From: Climacteris rufus
Lineage: Eukaryota; Chordata; Aves; Passeriformes; Climacteridae
Direction of reading: 5' to 3'
Length of the DNA stretch: 64,000 nt
Assembly (NCBI GenBank): GCA_013398175.1
Contig: VZRZ01007702.1
Span: 1-64,000 of the forward strand
Positions 1 through 12,956 of this stretch are shown piece by piece (within the stretch, counting starts at the first letter, position 1; each line of letters starts with the position of its first letter). Under the pieces are notes generated by a model, which searched no databases, had not been told where the DNA came from, and was given only the letters and a program-made list of their open reading frames with translations. A program made the position numbers and the translations under genes.

Positions 1-2102
1 TAAAGCTTTACAATTTCCCCCTACCTCGTCCCCGCCCCATCCCCCCCCAAAGCTTGGGTCTGGGCAGCCTGAATGTCCTTGGTAAGTACAGAATGGCACT
101 GTTATGTATATAGAGAACAACAACCAACGAGATATAAAGCATACATGCCAGACAATGCAGGATTTGAAAAATATAAGGGTTAAAACCTAAGGCAACATTT
201 TCACACCACACTTCCGTAGTGTCACCCCCCCCACCGCCCGCAAAACCTGGCCACGCAAGCCCAATGCACATTTAATATATTAACTGTTCCATATGTCATC
301 ATGCAATCAACAGATGTTGTTTCTTTGGAAAGTTAATAATTTTCACAGTAATTTTTTAAAAAGAGACACTCAAACTTTATATATTCAACATTTTACTTGC
401 AGATAAATCTGTTATTTTTAATGTAATGTTAGTTATATGAGCATATTTGTTCAACAGTTTATACAAGTTTGTACTGGTAGGTGCTTGGCATGGTGTTTGA
501 TGGGTCTGATTTTTAAAATACATTTGCTAATTTCTACTGCTATGTCCATATTTCAGTACTGCTAACATTCAAGTTTCTCCTTGATGTTTCTGAATATATA
601 ACTAGAGGTATACATTTGACATCATGGCTTGACACATGCAACCTATCACAAGTGGTTTAAATTTTTTTTGTTTCTAATTTGCTGTGTACATCATGTGATT
701 GTTGAAGTTGGGCATCTAAGATGTTTTGTTTGGAAAGAACTCTCTGGAAACACCTGACTGGAAAAAAGGGTTGGAAATGTTTGCTGTCTTTATATTTTAA
801 TATATGTTGATGCTTTCATCTGATGTCCCTGGCCTATAGTGAATTCTTTGCTCCTGATGAACTGATGTGCTCTCTTCAAAGATTACCTCAAAAGTTTCTT
901 TTCTACTTTCCATCTTTTGTCTTCTCTACAGGCTATTGCCTTGTAGTTACTTTCTGCTATAAATAAGTAATGTTTCCATGTAGCTGTATTTTTCCAGGAA
1001 CATATCTAGTTAATGACAAAGTATATACTTATCTAAAGTTGTTAAGGGTCATTGGCTAATCCCATGTTTATTGTTGCCTTGTCAAACAATGGATGACCAT
1101 TACACATTCAGAAGGAAAATCACACATTATAGTCTTGGGGAACATGGTCTACTCATTTTTTCAACTCCATGAATGTTGCAGATGAGCTTAACTTTAGCAG
1201 GAGAGTCCTACCTATATTATATTAACATATCAAATAAAATACGCTCTTTATTTAAGTTTAAAATTTTAAATCTGGTGGAGTTCAGTTCTGTTCACCAGGA
1301 TGTGTGGTCTTCTCAATCTGGCTGTTCATCAAAACCATTGTATTTACCCTATAATATGTAAAACTTCTCTGTGCTCTCCCTTTGTCACTAGTAATTTACT
1401 AGGCAGGTAAAATACAGCAGTATTTCCTTTATTAATATGAAATTAATTACACTGACTCTTTCTTTTTTGTTAAAGCCATGTTTTCTTGTGCTGAGTCAAA
1501 GTAAAAGAAGACGGCATTGTAGTAGACATCCTAGAGTAACTCAAGTGGTATTGCACTTCAGTTCCTCCAGTGGTTTGGAGCCATTTTTTTTTCTCATTAA
1601 GGATTATATCAGATACTTATTTAAAAATACACAGCAACGAATATTTGTGAGATTTTATTTCTTCACAATTCTTTCGTTCATACATGATTGAGTTAACCAG
1701 TGTGTACCAACCAAACTTACACTTATATAGCTTTTAATGCCTCAAGAGAGATCCTGAGTGGAAATACTAAAGCGTACAGAGTTTTTTCTATCAAAAATAC
1801 ATAAGCACTTTTGAAAAATATAGAAATTTATTTAAGTTAAAAATGGAAAGATGCACTCTATTCTCCTAGGAGACTGTTTTGAGAAATGTAACTTAGACTT
1901 CTATTTGATTAATTGATTGTCTGATGAAATTTCTAAATACTGCAATGAGTTGTATGTCCACTTTAAAGTAGTTGAGTTTACTCAAACAACAAATCTGGGT
2001 ATAACCAAAATTCAGTTTGGTATAGTTGAGTATGACTAATTTCATCATTAAATCTTTTTATTTCAGAAATCAGTAATTCAGGATACTTTTTTTCCTTTCA
2101 GT
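1..2102. other. AT-rich non-coding DNA, no gene seen
   Basis: I see no coding region, RNA gene or recognisable repeat here. The first 60 bases carry C-rich runs and two AAAGCTT sites. The short open frames have no family resemblance and look like chance. Confidence 0.6.
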
Positions 2103-3580
2103 TCATAGAATCACAAAATCACAGAATGGTTTGGGTTGGAAGGGATCTTAAACATCATCTAGTTCCAACCTCCCTGCCATGGGCAGGGACATTTTCCACT
2201 GCACCAGGTTTCTCGGAGCCCTATCCAATCTGGCCTTGAACACTTCCAGTGGTGGGGTAGACACAGATTCTCTGGGCAAGCTGTTCCGGTGCCTCACCAC
2301 CCTCACAGGGAAGAATTTTTTCTTCTGCACATATGTTGTGGGTTTGGATTATTTTCTTTCTTTTTTCCTTTTAAGGGAATTTTCTCTCATCTATTAGCTG
2401 ACAAGGAAATTTGTGAGAGCAGAGAGAACTGCCCAAGAGGTGAAATGGCCAGTATTAAGCACACAAAAGATGTAGTCAGAGCCTTAATGGCTCTGGGCAG
2501 GGGAAGGGGAAGCAGTGGGGTTTTCAGGAGCTTCTTAATTGGGTGTGAGCAGCTTTTGCCCGGACTTTTGGAGGAGACACAGCATGGGGGTTTGGAGCTG
2601 AACTGCTTTCTGCCCAGAGGGCTCTCTGCTACTGCTGAACATTCCTTGCTGTTTCCCCTTACCACCGATAAGCCATCGCTTGCAAGAGTGACCCTTGTAC
2701 TGTGACTTTCCAATACCCACCCTCGCCAGGGGAGACACCCTCACCATCTCTGTGGGTGCCTTAAGGAAAACCGGGCCCCCCACCTCTTCCCTCTCCCTGG
2801 AGGGAGCACCTACCAGCTGCTGACTGGAACCTTGGCTGCTGCCATCGCTGGGATACCACTCGGGACATGTAAGAGCCAGGGGTAACTCGAAACTGCCCCC
2901 TTCCGCTTTCTTTCCCTCACTGAGTCTGCCATTACTCCACGGGAATGCCCAGGGCTCAGCACCGGCACCCCCTGCAGCCGCAGGGGAGCCACTGCAGCCA
3001 CTCTGCCTCAACATGAGCCTACAGCGCCCCTGCTGGATGTGCCTGTAACTACACCAAAGCAGAAAAAACAGCTTAACAGGTAACAAAAAGCTGTTACTGG
3101 ATTTTCTGGTTTGTTTGTTGCTGCTGTTTGTTTTATCTCATTATATATATATCCTAGTAAAGAACTGTTATTCTTTTACCCATGTCTTTGACTGAAAGCC
3201 CTGTGATTTCAAGGTTATAACAACTTGGAGGCAAGGGCTTATTTTTCTCCAGTCCAGGGAGGTTCCTGGACATGACACCTGTCATTTTAAAACAAGACAA
3301 CATATAACTTAAATTTCCCCTCTTTCAGTGTGAAGCCATTCTCCCTTGTCCTGTCACTACAGTTCCTGATGAAAAGTCAGCTTCACCATAGACCCCTTCA
3401 GATACTGGAAGGTTGTTTAAAGTTTCCACTCAACCTTCTCTTGCCCAGCCTTCTCCTACTGTCTCAGACTGTCTCTGTAGGGGAGGGGGTCCAGTCCCCT
3501 TATCAACTTCATGGCCTCCTCTAGACTTGCTCCAACAGTCCCGTATCCTGAGGAGGGCCAGTTAGGATATCAGCAGTACA
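2103..3580 (-). mobile_element. CR1 LINE fragment, split by a solo LTR
   Basis: The left edge, read on the opposite strand, is the usual CR1 3' end (tcatagaatcac followed by 'ggttggaagggatct'). Typical CR1 phrases follow, such as 'gccatgggcaggga' and 'caagctgttccggtgcctcaccaccct'-like text. The element stops at 2333, is interrupted by an LTR at 2334-3299, and resumes at 3300 with 'catataacttaaatttcccct' through about 3580. Both halves fit one 5'-truncated copy. It has no coding potential. Confidence 0.85.
2334..3299 (+). repeat. Solo LTR, family A (ERVL-like), 966 bp, perfect TSD
   Basis: It starts TGTTGTGGGTTTGG and ends AACAAGACA. It is flanked by a perfect 5-bp duplication, acata (2329-2333 and 3300-3304), and sits inside a CR1. 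The middle is GC-rich. The last 200 bp ('agtaaagaactgttattc', 'ctttgactgaaagccc') match copies at 26863-27737 and 40283-41191 and, inverted, 33209-34140. A 5-bp TSD fits ERVL-type elements; the family name is not assigned. Open frames here are chance. Confidence 0.88.
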
Positions 3581-6500
3581 ATGCAACCACTTATCCAATG
3601 CTACTTGTTAAAACAGGCATCACATAAACAAATTTGTGATTCTTTGTGCATTTAAACTTCTTGTGACTTAGTTGCTTTTAAAAGTTTTTCTAGTTTGGCA
3701 TACCACAATATTGCTTATTAAAATATTCATCTAATTCATTTATTTCTCTGTTTTTCTGAGTTGAACTTAGAATCTTCCTTGAATCTTCTTTGGGGCAGGA
3801 AAATTGCAGCAAAATGCTCAAATGTAAAATCAAACAACTGCTTGTTTAAGAAGAATTCACCCCAAAGCCTTGATGATTTTTTCAAAGGAGTGAATGTAAG
3901 TGAGGGAAAGAAGTGAGCTGTTGTAAAATATATAGATGGGAGATAATGGAGACCAAGTTAGATTTTCTGGGAAACAACATTTTATTATGGAAAAGCAAAA
4001 TACTGTCATTTATCATAAGCAACTGTCTGCTCCTGTGGTGAAAATAAGCCCCTTTATAAAATCTAGGTAATTAAATACTTTCATAACAAATACACATTGA
4101 AAAGTTGCAGTCTGGCATTAAATATGGGGGGAGGAGATGCAGGCAGAAGAAGATGCATTATCTAATATTTTAAATTTTTATTTTCTCTAAAGAGAGGTAC
4201 TGATATGTATTCAAGTGTATCATAATACTTGATGTTATAATGAGTTGTGGTTTACTCTCTAAGTATTAAACGCTGTGGTGTTTAGTCCCTTTAGATGTTA
4301 GCTGTGTTCCTTGCATCAGGCCTTCTTCAGTTTTTGAATTTCTTTCCTTTTAAGATTTGGGTTCTTGATTCAATGCTTTAGTTGCAGAAAAAAAACAACT
4401 TCCTGAAATAAGACTCCAAACACTCTGTGATAACACCAAAATCAAATAACAAAGCAATGCAATGCTATCTTTGCCTCACATTTTGAATTTTGTCAAAGGC
4501 TTGATGAGCATCCAGAGCTTTGTGTTTGGAAATTTGAACCTGAGCCATTCCCTGGTACTATTCTTAGTTTACCCAAATTCCATGCTAAACTACTAATACT
4601 CCTGATGGAAAATTAGGCCAGAGTTTTTGAAAGTTCAGATACTTTGACAACTAGTAGTTTTCAAATAACCTTGAGAAACGTGTACAGCAGTAAAATGCAT
4701 CTAATATAGTTCTTAATTAACAATATCCCTTGAAATCATAATTTTGCAACATATTTGACTTTATCTTTCTTTTATTTATTAGCATCAATATAAGATTTAA
4801 GGTGCTCTTTCCAGCTACTGACTTAACTTTTAGTTTTCTGACATAATTATTTGCAAGTGAAATGAAAAAATGCCAAAAGAGTCACAGAAAGACATTTTGG
4901 CAAGATCGGAACCTTTATTCTGGGATCTTTTGTATAAAAGCAGAGGTTTTTTATGTTCATGATGTGTGGCAGGCTGTTAAGTAACAATGGAGAAAGGCAA
5001 ATGTTATGTGCAAAATTTGCCACTGTGCATGTTCTGATTTTTCACAGTGAAGAAAACAATTTCTAATGGGGAATAAATAGAGAACTGAGCTCCAGAGTCA
5101 CTTATGTTTGAGGTTATTTGGTGTTCAACACAAAATAGAGCTAAGTGATAATTTTAGGTGTATTGATAACATTCCCATAGATCATCCTTGAAAATAATAT
5201 TTTTTTAAATTTAGCTTAAAAAATAGTCATATATACTAAATACTAGAAGGTCATACTAGGAAGGAAATATTTAAAAACTGGTATGTGTTTGCCATGTTCC
5301 ACACAGAGGGCTGAATTCACTTTACACAAGGGGATTGAAGGTTGTCCATTTGATTGCAATGAATTATTAGGCACCCTGGGACAATCAAAACTAAAAATAG
5401 CAATGTTATATTACTTTCTGAAAGTAGGTTGAGTTAAAAACTCTTGTCTTTCTTCAGTTTTCTTAGGAACCATGAATAGAAAATTTAATTTACTACATAA
5501 AATAACAACCATCAAATCAGACTTAGGAAACGCCATATATTCATACCTTTTTTTAAAAATCAATCTCTTTATCGAGAAAAAGGCCTTTCTCAGTGTTTTG
5601 ATTTCAGTTTTCAAATTGTGTAGAAATGTGTCAATTCTTCTTCCCACAAATTTTATTGAAATATCTAGACTATAGAGCTATAAAAGAAAACACCCCAGGT
5701 TATTCATATTTATTTTGCACCATGTCTAGCTATATGTAATTTCACATGATCTAAATACTGGGGCCCAAAGTCAAATGATCCAAAATTCAATGCTCCAAGG
5801 ATCTAAGAGCTGTTCAGGAACAGCATTGGCCCATTAAAGCCAACATTAAAATCAGTTAGAGACAAGTACCAAGCAAACCTTTGTGTCACACTGGGAAATA
5901 ATAAAAAACAGCTGCTTGACATCAGAAACTCAGTCAACAAGGTTGTCTTTCAGCTTTTTAAAAGCAGAACTCCACTGAAACTGGATGGAGTTAAACTTAG
6001 AATGTTATATACTGTTTTTCCCTATTTGCTAAAAAAAATATGCTGCTTGTGTGCTGAGCGGTGATTGAATATGAAATGTTGAGGCTTCTGATGAAGTACA
6101 GGAAAACACATTCAGGTAATAGATATGATGCTCAAGATGAAGGATTTGGAAAAATCTCATGAAGTAACCAAACCATATATATAAAAAAACAAATAACAAA
6201 ACAAATCCCACAATGCTCCCACATTTGGTTTAATGAGACAATGATAAAAATATAATAAACAGGTGTTTAGAAAGCATCTATTGTCTCTGCAATGTTATAA
6301 TCCTCTTGCAATTTAAAATGTTAATACTCCTCAGCGTATTTCTGTTAGCAAATTCCAAATCATTCCTCACTTTTATATACGATAAACTTGGAAAATTAGT
6401 ACATTCACATTAATAAATAATATTTACTGTATGAATTTTAACTGCAGTAAGGGAAGTTATCAATAAGGCTCTTCTGCACAAATAAGATAGCAAATTATTA

Positions 6501-8520
6501 TACCAGCATAACTTTAACCTCTGGTTGTTAGACATTTGTAAATAATTGGCAAAGAAATTTCAAACCAATATAATAGGTGTTCAGGACATATTGATGCAAA
6601 TTAGTGTTTCATCTCTTTAAAATAAATCTATATTTAATCAATCCTGATGGCAAAGTAATGTAGAACTGGTTAGTATTTACTTGCAAATACTACATATTTA
6701 CTACAGATGTTCACCTACAGACACTGTACATGGCTAATTTTACTAAAATTTCACCTTTAAAATTATTCAAATTGTGTTGTTAAAGGAAGATTACCACCTT
6801 GTTTTCACTAGTGTTTGATATTTATCAGAAATATATCTCTGACATACAATTACCTTTTCTGTATTCCACAGGATTAAAATCAGCTAACCTGAGTTCAGTG
6901 CTTTCTTGTTTTTCTCCAGTGAAAAAGGCATATAAGTTGCCAAAATGATTTGTCCATTCTTAGACTCAATAATTTTTGCTGAAAACTAATAAAAATTGCT
7001 TGTGCAGTTTTGCATTTCAATGTGTACTCTGCAGCACTGGAAAGAAGTGCTGCCTTGGAAGAGCTACACTGTTTACTTTAGTAGAACTGAGGAAGACTCA
7101 GCTTGGACTTCTCTTCACAGCTTCCACTTTAGCCATGATTTTCTTCCATAACTCTTCTATTTTTTTCTGTATGGGGACAAGAAAATCACTTTTTCCTTTA
7201 CTTCATTGACCAGACAGAACCACATTCTTGTGAGCATCCCATATATCTTAGCGTATCACATATCCTGATCCAACAAATTGCTTGCTATAGGATTATCTAT
7301 CACTGCTCCTACTAGCCATTCTTGTATCTAAAGAATGTATGTTTGTGAGCCAGTGGTGAAATGGGTCATCTTTATGTTGTTGTGAAAAGTTTTGTGCTGA
7401 ATATAACTTACATTTTCCTTAATGACTTCCTTAAGTCCTTGAAGACTTAGCATAGGGATAATTAATTCAGTGTTTATAATGAGAATTCTGAACTGAAGCA
7501 CTTGAAATTTAGAGAATGAGAAGTTTGCTTTGGCTGAGTAGCTCTCTTTTTGTGTGTGCATGATTATTTCTATATCATAATGTGGAATTACATGGTAAAC
7601 TTAGTGACTCTAAAGTTTGATTCATCACTGTAAATAAAAGGATGTAAAAGAGACATCAAATTGGATAAAAACTGTGAATCAGCACTTCTTAATTTTCTCA
7701 TGCATGGCTTTACAGACTAAAAGTAGTTTTAGGTACTGAGTCTTTAGATGAATATTTTTAATCAATTATTAATTCAGTTTAATGCTATGAGTACTTAGGC
7801 ATTGAATATATCCAAAAAGTATTTTCAGTTTTACTTTAGTTTTGTAGATTTTCTAGGTACAAAATAATGGTGCTTTATATTTCTTTACAAAATTAAGCAG
7901 AATAAAGGAAGTAGAAAAAAATTTTTGAATTAATGTTATAAAGTAGGAAGACCAAATACTTTATAAAAGCTTGTTCTTTATTCAAGGAAGTGTATATTTA
8001 AAAGGAAATTAAAAAGAAACATACAATATCTACCACCATTAAAAAAAAAAGAGGAATAAAAATTGGTAATCAGTGAAATTATTGCTTTCAGAATAATTAC
8101 AAATAGTGAGTTACAAAGGATAGCATTAAACTTCAAATGAAAATGTCATGTATATTACTATTTCCTAATTTATCTGGATTTAAAGTTACTCTGTTAGATA
8201 TTTCAAAATAATTTTACACACTAAAATACTTCCCTGGGGGCAAAGAAATTCTTTGGGGGCTGTGTACATACTTACAAGGTAATCAGAAGTAATGACCCTT
8301 TTGCTTAGAGGTCCTCTATCTCGAAAAGTCCCACATTTTTCTCTGTTTATAAATGCCTTCTAAAATTACAGTTGGTCTTTAATTTCTCTTCTACAAGAGC
8401 AATTAGCAATTTCAGTTTTCAAATCACTACAGTCTTCAGCAATGGGTCCAGGAGCAGTGTCGTCAGGTATGAAGAGTGGAATAAATACAAAATACTCATA
8501 ACAGAGTGATTTTTTCAAGG
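3581..8520. other. AT-rich non-coding DNA, no gene seen
   Basis: About 5 kb of AT-rich sequence with scattered A and T runs. No exon-like open frame, RNA gene or clear repeat family was recognised. Confidence 0.55.
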
Positions 8521-9701
8521 CGTTGTGGGTTGTCGCTGGCTGGATGTCAGGCACTCACCAAAGCCACTTACTCACTCCCCTTTGCAGCTGTACAGAGGAG
8601 AGAAAATTTAATGAAGGGTTCATTCATTATTTAATTAATTTAATTAATTATTTTATTATTATTAATTCATACTTTAATTCATTATTTAATTATTTAATTC
8701 AAAATTTAATTCATGGGTTGGGATAAAGACCATGAGATATCACTCATCAAATACCATCACAGGGAAAACAGGATCGACTTAGAGATGTAAAGTGAATTTA
8801 ATACTAACAAAATCAGAGCAGAATAATGCGAAGTAAAGTAAGCCCTTAAAAACACCTTCCTCCCATCCCTCCCTTCTTCCCAGCTCTACCTCCTATGTCA
8901 GCAGTGCAAGGAGACAGGGAATGGGGTTCTTGGTCAAGTTCATCATCCGTGACTTCTCTTCCTGCTATGGGAGAGGAGTTGTTCTGTTGCTCTGCTGCAC
9001 TGTGGGGTCCCTCCCACGGGAGACAGTTCTCTGCGAACTTCTTCAATGTGGCTCCATCTCACGAGCAGCGGCACTCTGTGAACTGCTGCAGCTTGAGTCC
9101 ATCCTACAGGCAATAGTCCTACCAAAACTGCTGCAGCATCGGTCACTCTTCCACAAGGTGCAGTCCTTCAAGGACAGGCTGCTCCAGCATGGGAGCAGGG
9201 CTCTGCTCTCCATGGGTGTCCCACAGGATCACAGCCTCCTCCTAGGCATCCATCTGCTCCCCATAGGGCTCCTCCACGAGCTGCAGGTGGCTCTCTGCAT
9301 CCCTGTGGATCTTCATGGGCTGGAGGGGCACAGATCCTTCACCATGTTCTGCACCACGCGCTGCAAAAGAATCTCGGCTCCAGTACCCGGAGCACCTCCT
9401 CCCCCTCCTCCACTGGGCTTGGTGTCTGCATATTCTCCTCACATGTTCTCACTCCTGCTGTTCTCTGGCCCAAACTAAAACTGTGCTATAACTTTTATTT
9501 TGATTTTTTCTTAAATATGTTATCACAGAGGTGTTACCACCAATTCTAATTGACCCAGCCTTGGCCAGTGGCATGTCCTTCTTTAAAACCACCAGGGATT
9601 GGCTCTACCAGACATGGTGGAAACTTCTAGCAGCTTCTCACAGAAGCCACCTCTGTGGCCCCTCTGCTAATGAAAACTAGGCCATGCAAATCCAATACAC
9701 A
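8521..9701 (-). repeat. Solo LTR, family B, about 1.18 kb, inverted, perfect TSD
   Basis: On the minus strand it starts TGTATTGGATTTGCATGGCC at 9701 and runs to 8521. A perfect 5-bp duplication, caagg, flanks it (8516-8520 and 9702-9706). It matches the plus-strand copy at 42708-43821, sharing for example 'tgtgataacat' with 'atttaag' and the block around 'catgggtgtcccacagga'. The 185-codon open frame at 8921-9478 lies within the LTR and has no recognisable protein similarity. Confidence 0.85.
8623..8714. repeat. AT-rich simple repeat (TTAAT/ATTA) inside LTR
   Basis: An expanded run of 'attaatttaatt' units lies near the 3' end of the inverted family B LTR. The corresponding part of the sister copy near 43.7 kb lacks it, so it arose after insertion. 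Confidence 0.8.
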
Positions 9702-12220
9702 AGGTTTTCATTAAAGGTCTCCCATTGGAAAACTATAATTATATTATAGTAACTGTAACAAATATAAACTATTTAATTCTTTTGTTAAATGGAAGAAACT
9801 ATGTTACACACTTCAAAAGGCATCTAAATAAGGTGAAACTGTCCAATTATGCATTATTGCAATAGGTTAACCTGTTGTTAATGGAAACTTTTTAGCTAAT
9901 CTTTCTGGACATAGTTTTTCTTTTTTGATTTTCTTTTTTTTCCAATGAAAATTGCTGTCCACGTGATGGTAGCCCTAAAGCCCATGCAAATTCAAATATC
10001 CTTGTCCTTCAGACTTGAACTTTGTTTACAAGTGCAGAACCTAGGACAACAGCAAAAATTCTTGATAGTTAGAACTAGGAAAGAAGTACCACTCTTTTCA
10101 AAATCCATACTTTAAAGCAGAAAGTCTTGAAGAAGGGAAAAAATAATATTTTTCAACAATAATTATAAAATGAAATCTGAGATTATTATAGCATATATAC
10201 AAATTCATTGACAATAGTTGGAAAATGAAGCTCTGATTTGGTTTCACAGTGTCGAAAGTAATTAAAAAAGATAAATTAACTCAGTGAGTTAAACTGAAGA
10301 TAGTTTAATTCAGTGACTGATAGCAGTAACACCAAGACATCATATGCTCTGAAAGTAATTTAATAATTCATTATCGCTGGCAGTCTCGGCTTTATAGAAA
10401 AAAGAATTTTATGTAAACTGACTGTCTCAAAAGTCAGTGTGTGTAAATGTATGCATGCTAGCATACATAGTACATTAGGTGTTTCATTTCCTGGTATTCA
10501 TGAGTTCTGTGTTTTCCTGTACTCCTCTTTATATACACTGTAATTGCACTTGTTTTTGCAGCCCGCACTTCTGCTTTCAAACTCAGTATTTGCATCTTTT
10601 AAAGACATTTGAAGGTTCATCAGCAGAATCAATTTCTTGTAGTCACATAATAGGAAAAAGAAGTCCAGAATTCTGGAATTCTTTTGAAGGGAAATTTGCC
10701 TTCTTATGTATTGTGTGTAATCACGGAAAAATTACTGGGGATGAGTGTTATTTTGTCTTCTGAAATTTATCTATTTTGATTTATTATTGCCTTCTAATTC
10801 TGACTTAATTTCATTTCTGCATTTCCCTCACCTAGCTTGCCTTTCAGGACACCCAAAAGTATGTTAGCCGACTGCATTTAGAAATGCTTCTTATTGTTTA
10901 CTCACACTTGCTCTTTTCGCAATCCACATTTCTATATCTGTTCGGTTCTGTTCTGATTTTTAACTGATTTTAAACTGTGTTGTTTGACATTTTTGCACAT
11001 CTCACTTCTGTCTCAAACAACTTCCAGTTTCAAGTGGTATGCAGATTAGATTCCTGTGCTTATTATTGTTCTACCAGGTAGATTATAAATTGACTTGCAT
11101 GTTCAGAACTTCTTATTCTTGGTTTGTTTTTTGGGAGTTTCTTAGAGTTATTTCAAATTATTTTTTTTTTTTGCTTACAAATAGATCAAATGGTAGGAGA
11201 CGAAAAGGAAAAAATATAACAATCTGTCTCTTCAGAAAAAAATCTGCTCGAGATATTATAGAAATAACAAAATCTTTAGTAGTAGTTTAGTAATCACTTT
11301 TTGTGCCAAAATGCCATATGGAATCTATAATCTCTCCTAAAACTTATTCTTCATAATTGTATGCCTCATTATGTTTTGTTTAAGAATGATATGCATAGTA
11401 ATGTTTCTTGGTTTTGTTTCTTGGGATTTTTTGGTTGTGATTTTTATTAGCTTATTTCTGTGGTTGTTTTCATTATTGTTGTTGTTTGGAAGGAGTTGGT
11501 GGGTTTTTTGTTTTGCGTTGCATTTGTTTTAGTGAAACAACACTTGCCATAGAAAGTTTCCAAACACTTTGGCAAAGTGTGGAGACAGAATAACCAGTAT
11601 AAGTGGGAAACCTAATTAATTTATAAAATAGAAATGGACATTGCAGAAATTGTTATGCTGATATTTACACACTCATCTATAATAATTTTCACCTTTTTCA
11701 GCTTAGAGCCTTAATGTGGAAATGTTAATTCAATTTCTGTTAATAATTTTATCAAATAAAAATTTCACTGACAAATTAGCCAAGACATCGATCACCAGCG
11801 CTGTGTGCCCCAACAATGCCGAAGCAGAGGAGAAGGTGGCTTATAATAATGAAACACATCCAAGTTTTTTTTTTTTTTATATTTTCTCATCAGAGCCTGT
11901 AGTTGGTTAATTCTGGACTGAGAGGTGCATGATGGCTGAGATTCACAAGTGCAAAAGGGAGCTTTTCCTGTGTGATTTCCTTTTCTAGGTGTAGAAGCTG
12001 TACTAGAACTCTGTGGTTTATTAAGATCATATGTAAATCATGTTAAATTCTGAAATCTAAAATAACAATAAGAAAAAACATCTGTCCAAAAATGTGCAAT
12101 ATCCATATAGGCTTATTCACCACTTTGACATTTCTAGTGCCTAGCAATATATTAGATGTCCATTTATCTTCAGTAACAATTAACAATTAACAATTTGAAA
12201 GCTTTTCCTCTGTGTTACCT
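9702..12220. other. AT-rich non-coding DNA, no gene seen
   Basis: No gene or repeat family was recognised. A 94-codon open frame at 10479-10763 and shorter ones lack any family signature. Confidence 0.55.
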
Positions 12221-12340
12221 TGTTGTGGTGGCCCTGAATTCTAACAGTGCAGTCTGGCCCCCACCTGCTCAGACAGAGCTAGCCCAGGAGCTTCGGAGCA
12301 CGGCCCCTGCCAGGACGGCTGCTGCCCAGGCACTGCCTGA

Positions 12341-12348
12341 TGACGTCA
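12341..12348 (+). promoter_or_regulatory. CRE-like palindrome TGACGTCA in 5' LTR U3
   Basis: An exact CREB/ATF consensus octamer in U3. The 3' LTR has TGATGTCA at 19661-19668, a CpG-to-TpG change. Confidence 0.6.
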
Positions 12349-12665
12349 CAGCCCGGGCTGCCACTCCTGTGGAAGCGGTGGCACAGGGTTCGGCTTCTCC
12401 CTGTGGACCCTCGTGCCACTGCACGGTTGCCCTGACGGAGATGTTATGGTCCGCAGTGGCTCGGTGGCTCTCTCCCCCCATTCCTCCTTGGTGCAGTATG
12501 GCACGGAGTGGTCCCCACACAGACAGAAAAGTCATTGTCTCCTGGTCCTCCTTCCCTGTGGACCTTCATATCACTGGGCAGACGCCCTGTCACTCCGTCT
12601 GCATCCCACCCCGTTTCCCCCAGTGATCAGCTCCCTGCTGATTGCTCCGCCCCCGCTCCCCTGCC

Positions 12666-12727
12666 TAAAAGTCCGTGTTCTTTCTGATCCTGTGTTCTGT
12701 CTCCATTTCCCCTCGTTCAAGAATAAA
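12666..12727 (+). promoter_or_regulatory. LTR core promoter and polyadenylation signal
   Basis: TAAAAG (12666-12671) lies about 50 bp upstream of AATAAA (12722-12727). This is the compact TATA-R-polyA spacing seen in retroviral LTRs. The same pair is at 19986-19991 and 20042-20047 in the 3' LTR. Confidence 0.65.
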
Positions 12728-12938
12728 CCTTGGACATACCGTGTGGAAAAAACCTCTCCTTGTCTCTTTGTTTTCACAGCTGCTTATCCCTTGTGGTGTG
12801 GAGCTACGCCTTCCCTGGTGCCATTTCTTAAGCTTTCCTGTGACCCGAAGTCGAACTGGAAGAGGTGACCCCCAGGTTGCAGTTCCAGGTCATGCAGTGG
12901 GCTTTCTGCACCCTTTCAACCCACCCAGCTGTGGCACG

Positions 12939-12956
12939 TGGCGCCCCCAATGCAGG
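12939..12956 (+). other. Primer binding site, tRNA-Lys-like
   Basis: TGGCGCCC begins two bases after the LTR's terminal CA. The first eight bases match the start of Lys-type primer sites used by betaretroviruses and lentiviruses. The remaining bases (CCAATGCAGG) are divergent, so the exact tRNA is uncertain. Confidence 0.75.

Larger units (their letters stand above)
12221..12936 (+). repeat. 5' LTR of the provirus
   Basis: It starts TGTTGTGGTGGCCCTG and ends GCTGTGGCA two bases before the primer binding site. It aligns along its length with the 3' LTR at 19549-20262. A TATA-like TAAAAG lies at 12666-12671 and the polyadenylation signal AATAAA at 12722-12727, so U3 is roughly 445 bp. The first 20 bases carry about 10 bases not present in the 3' LTR. 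Confidence 0.95.

Noticed and set aside
8921..9478. 185-codon open frame
   Set aside because: It falls wholly within the inverted family B LTR.
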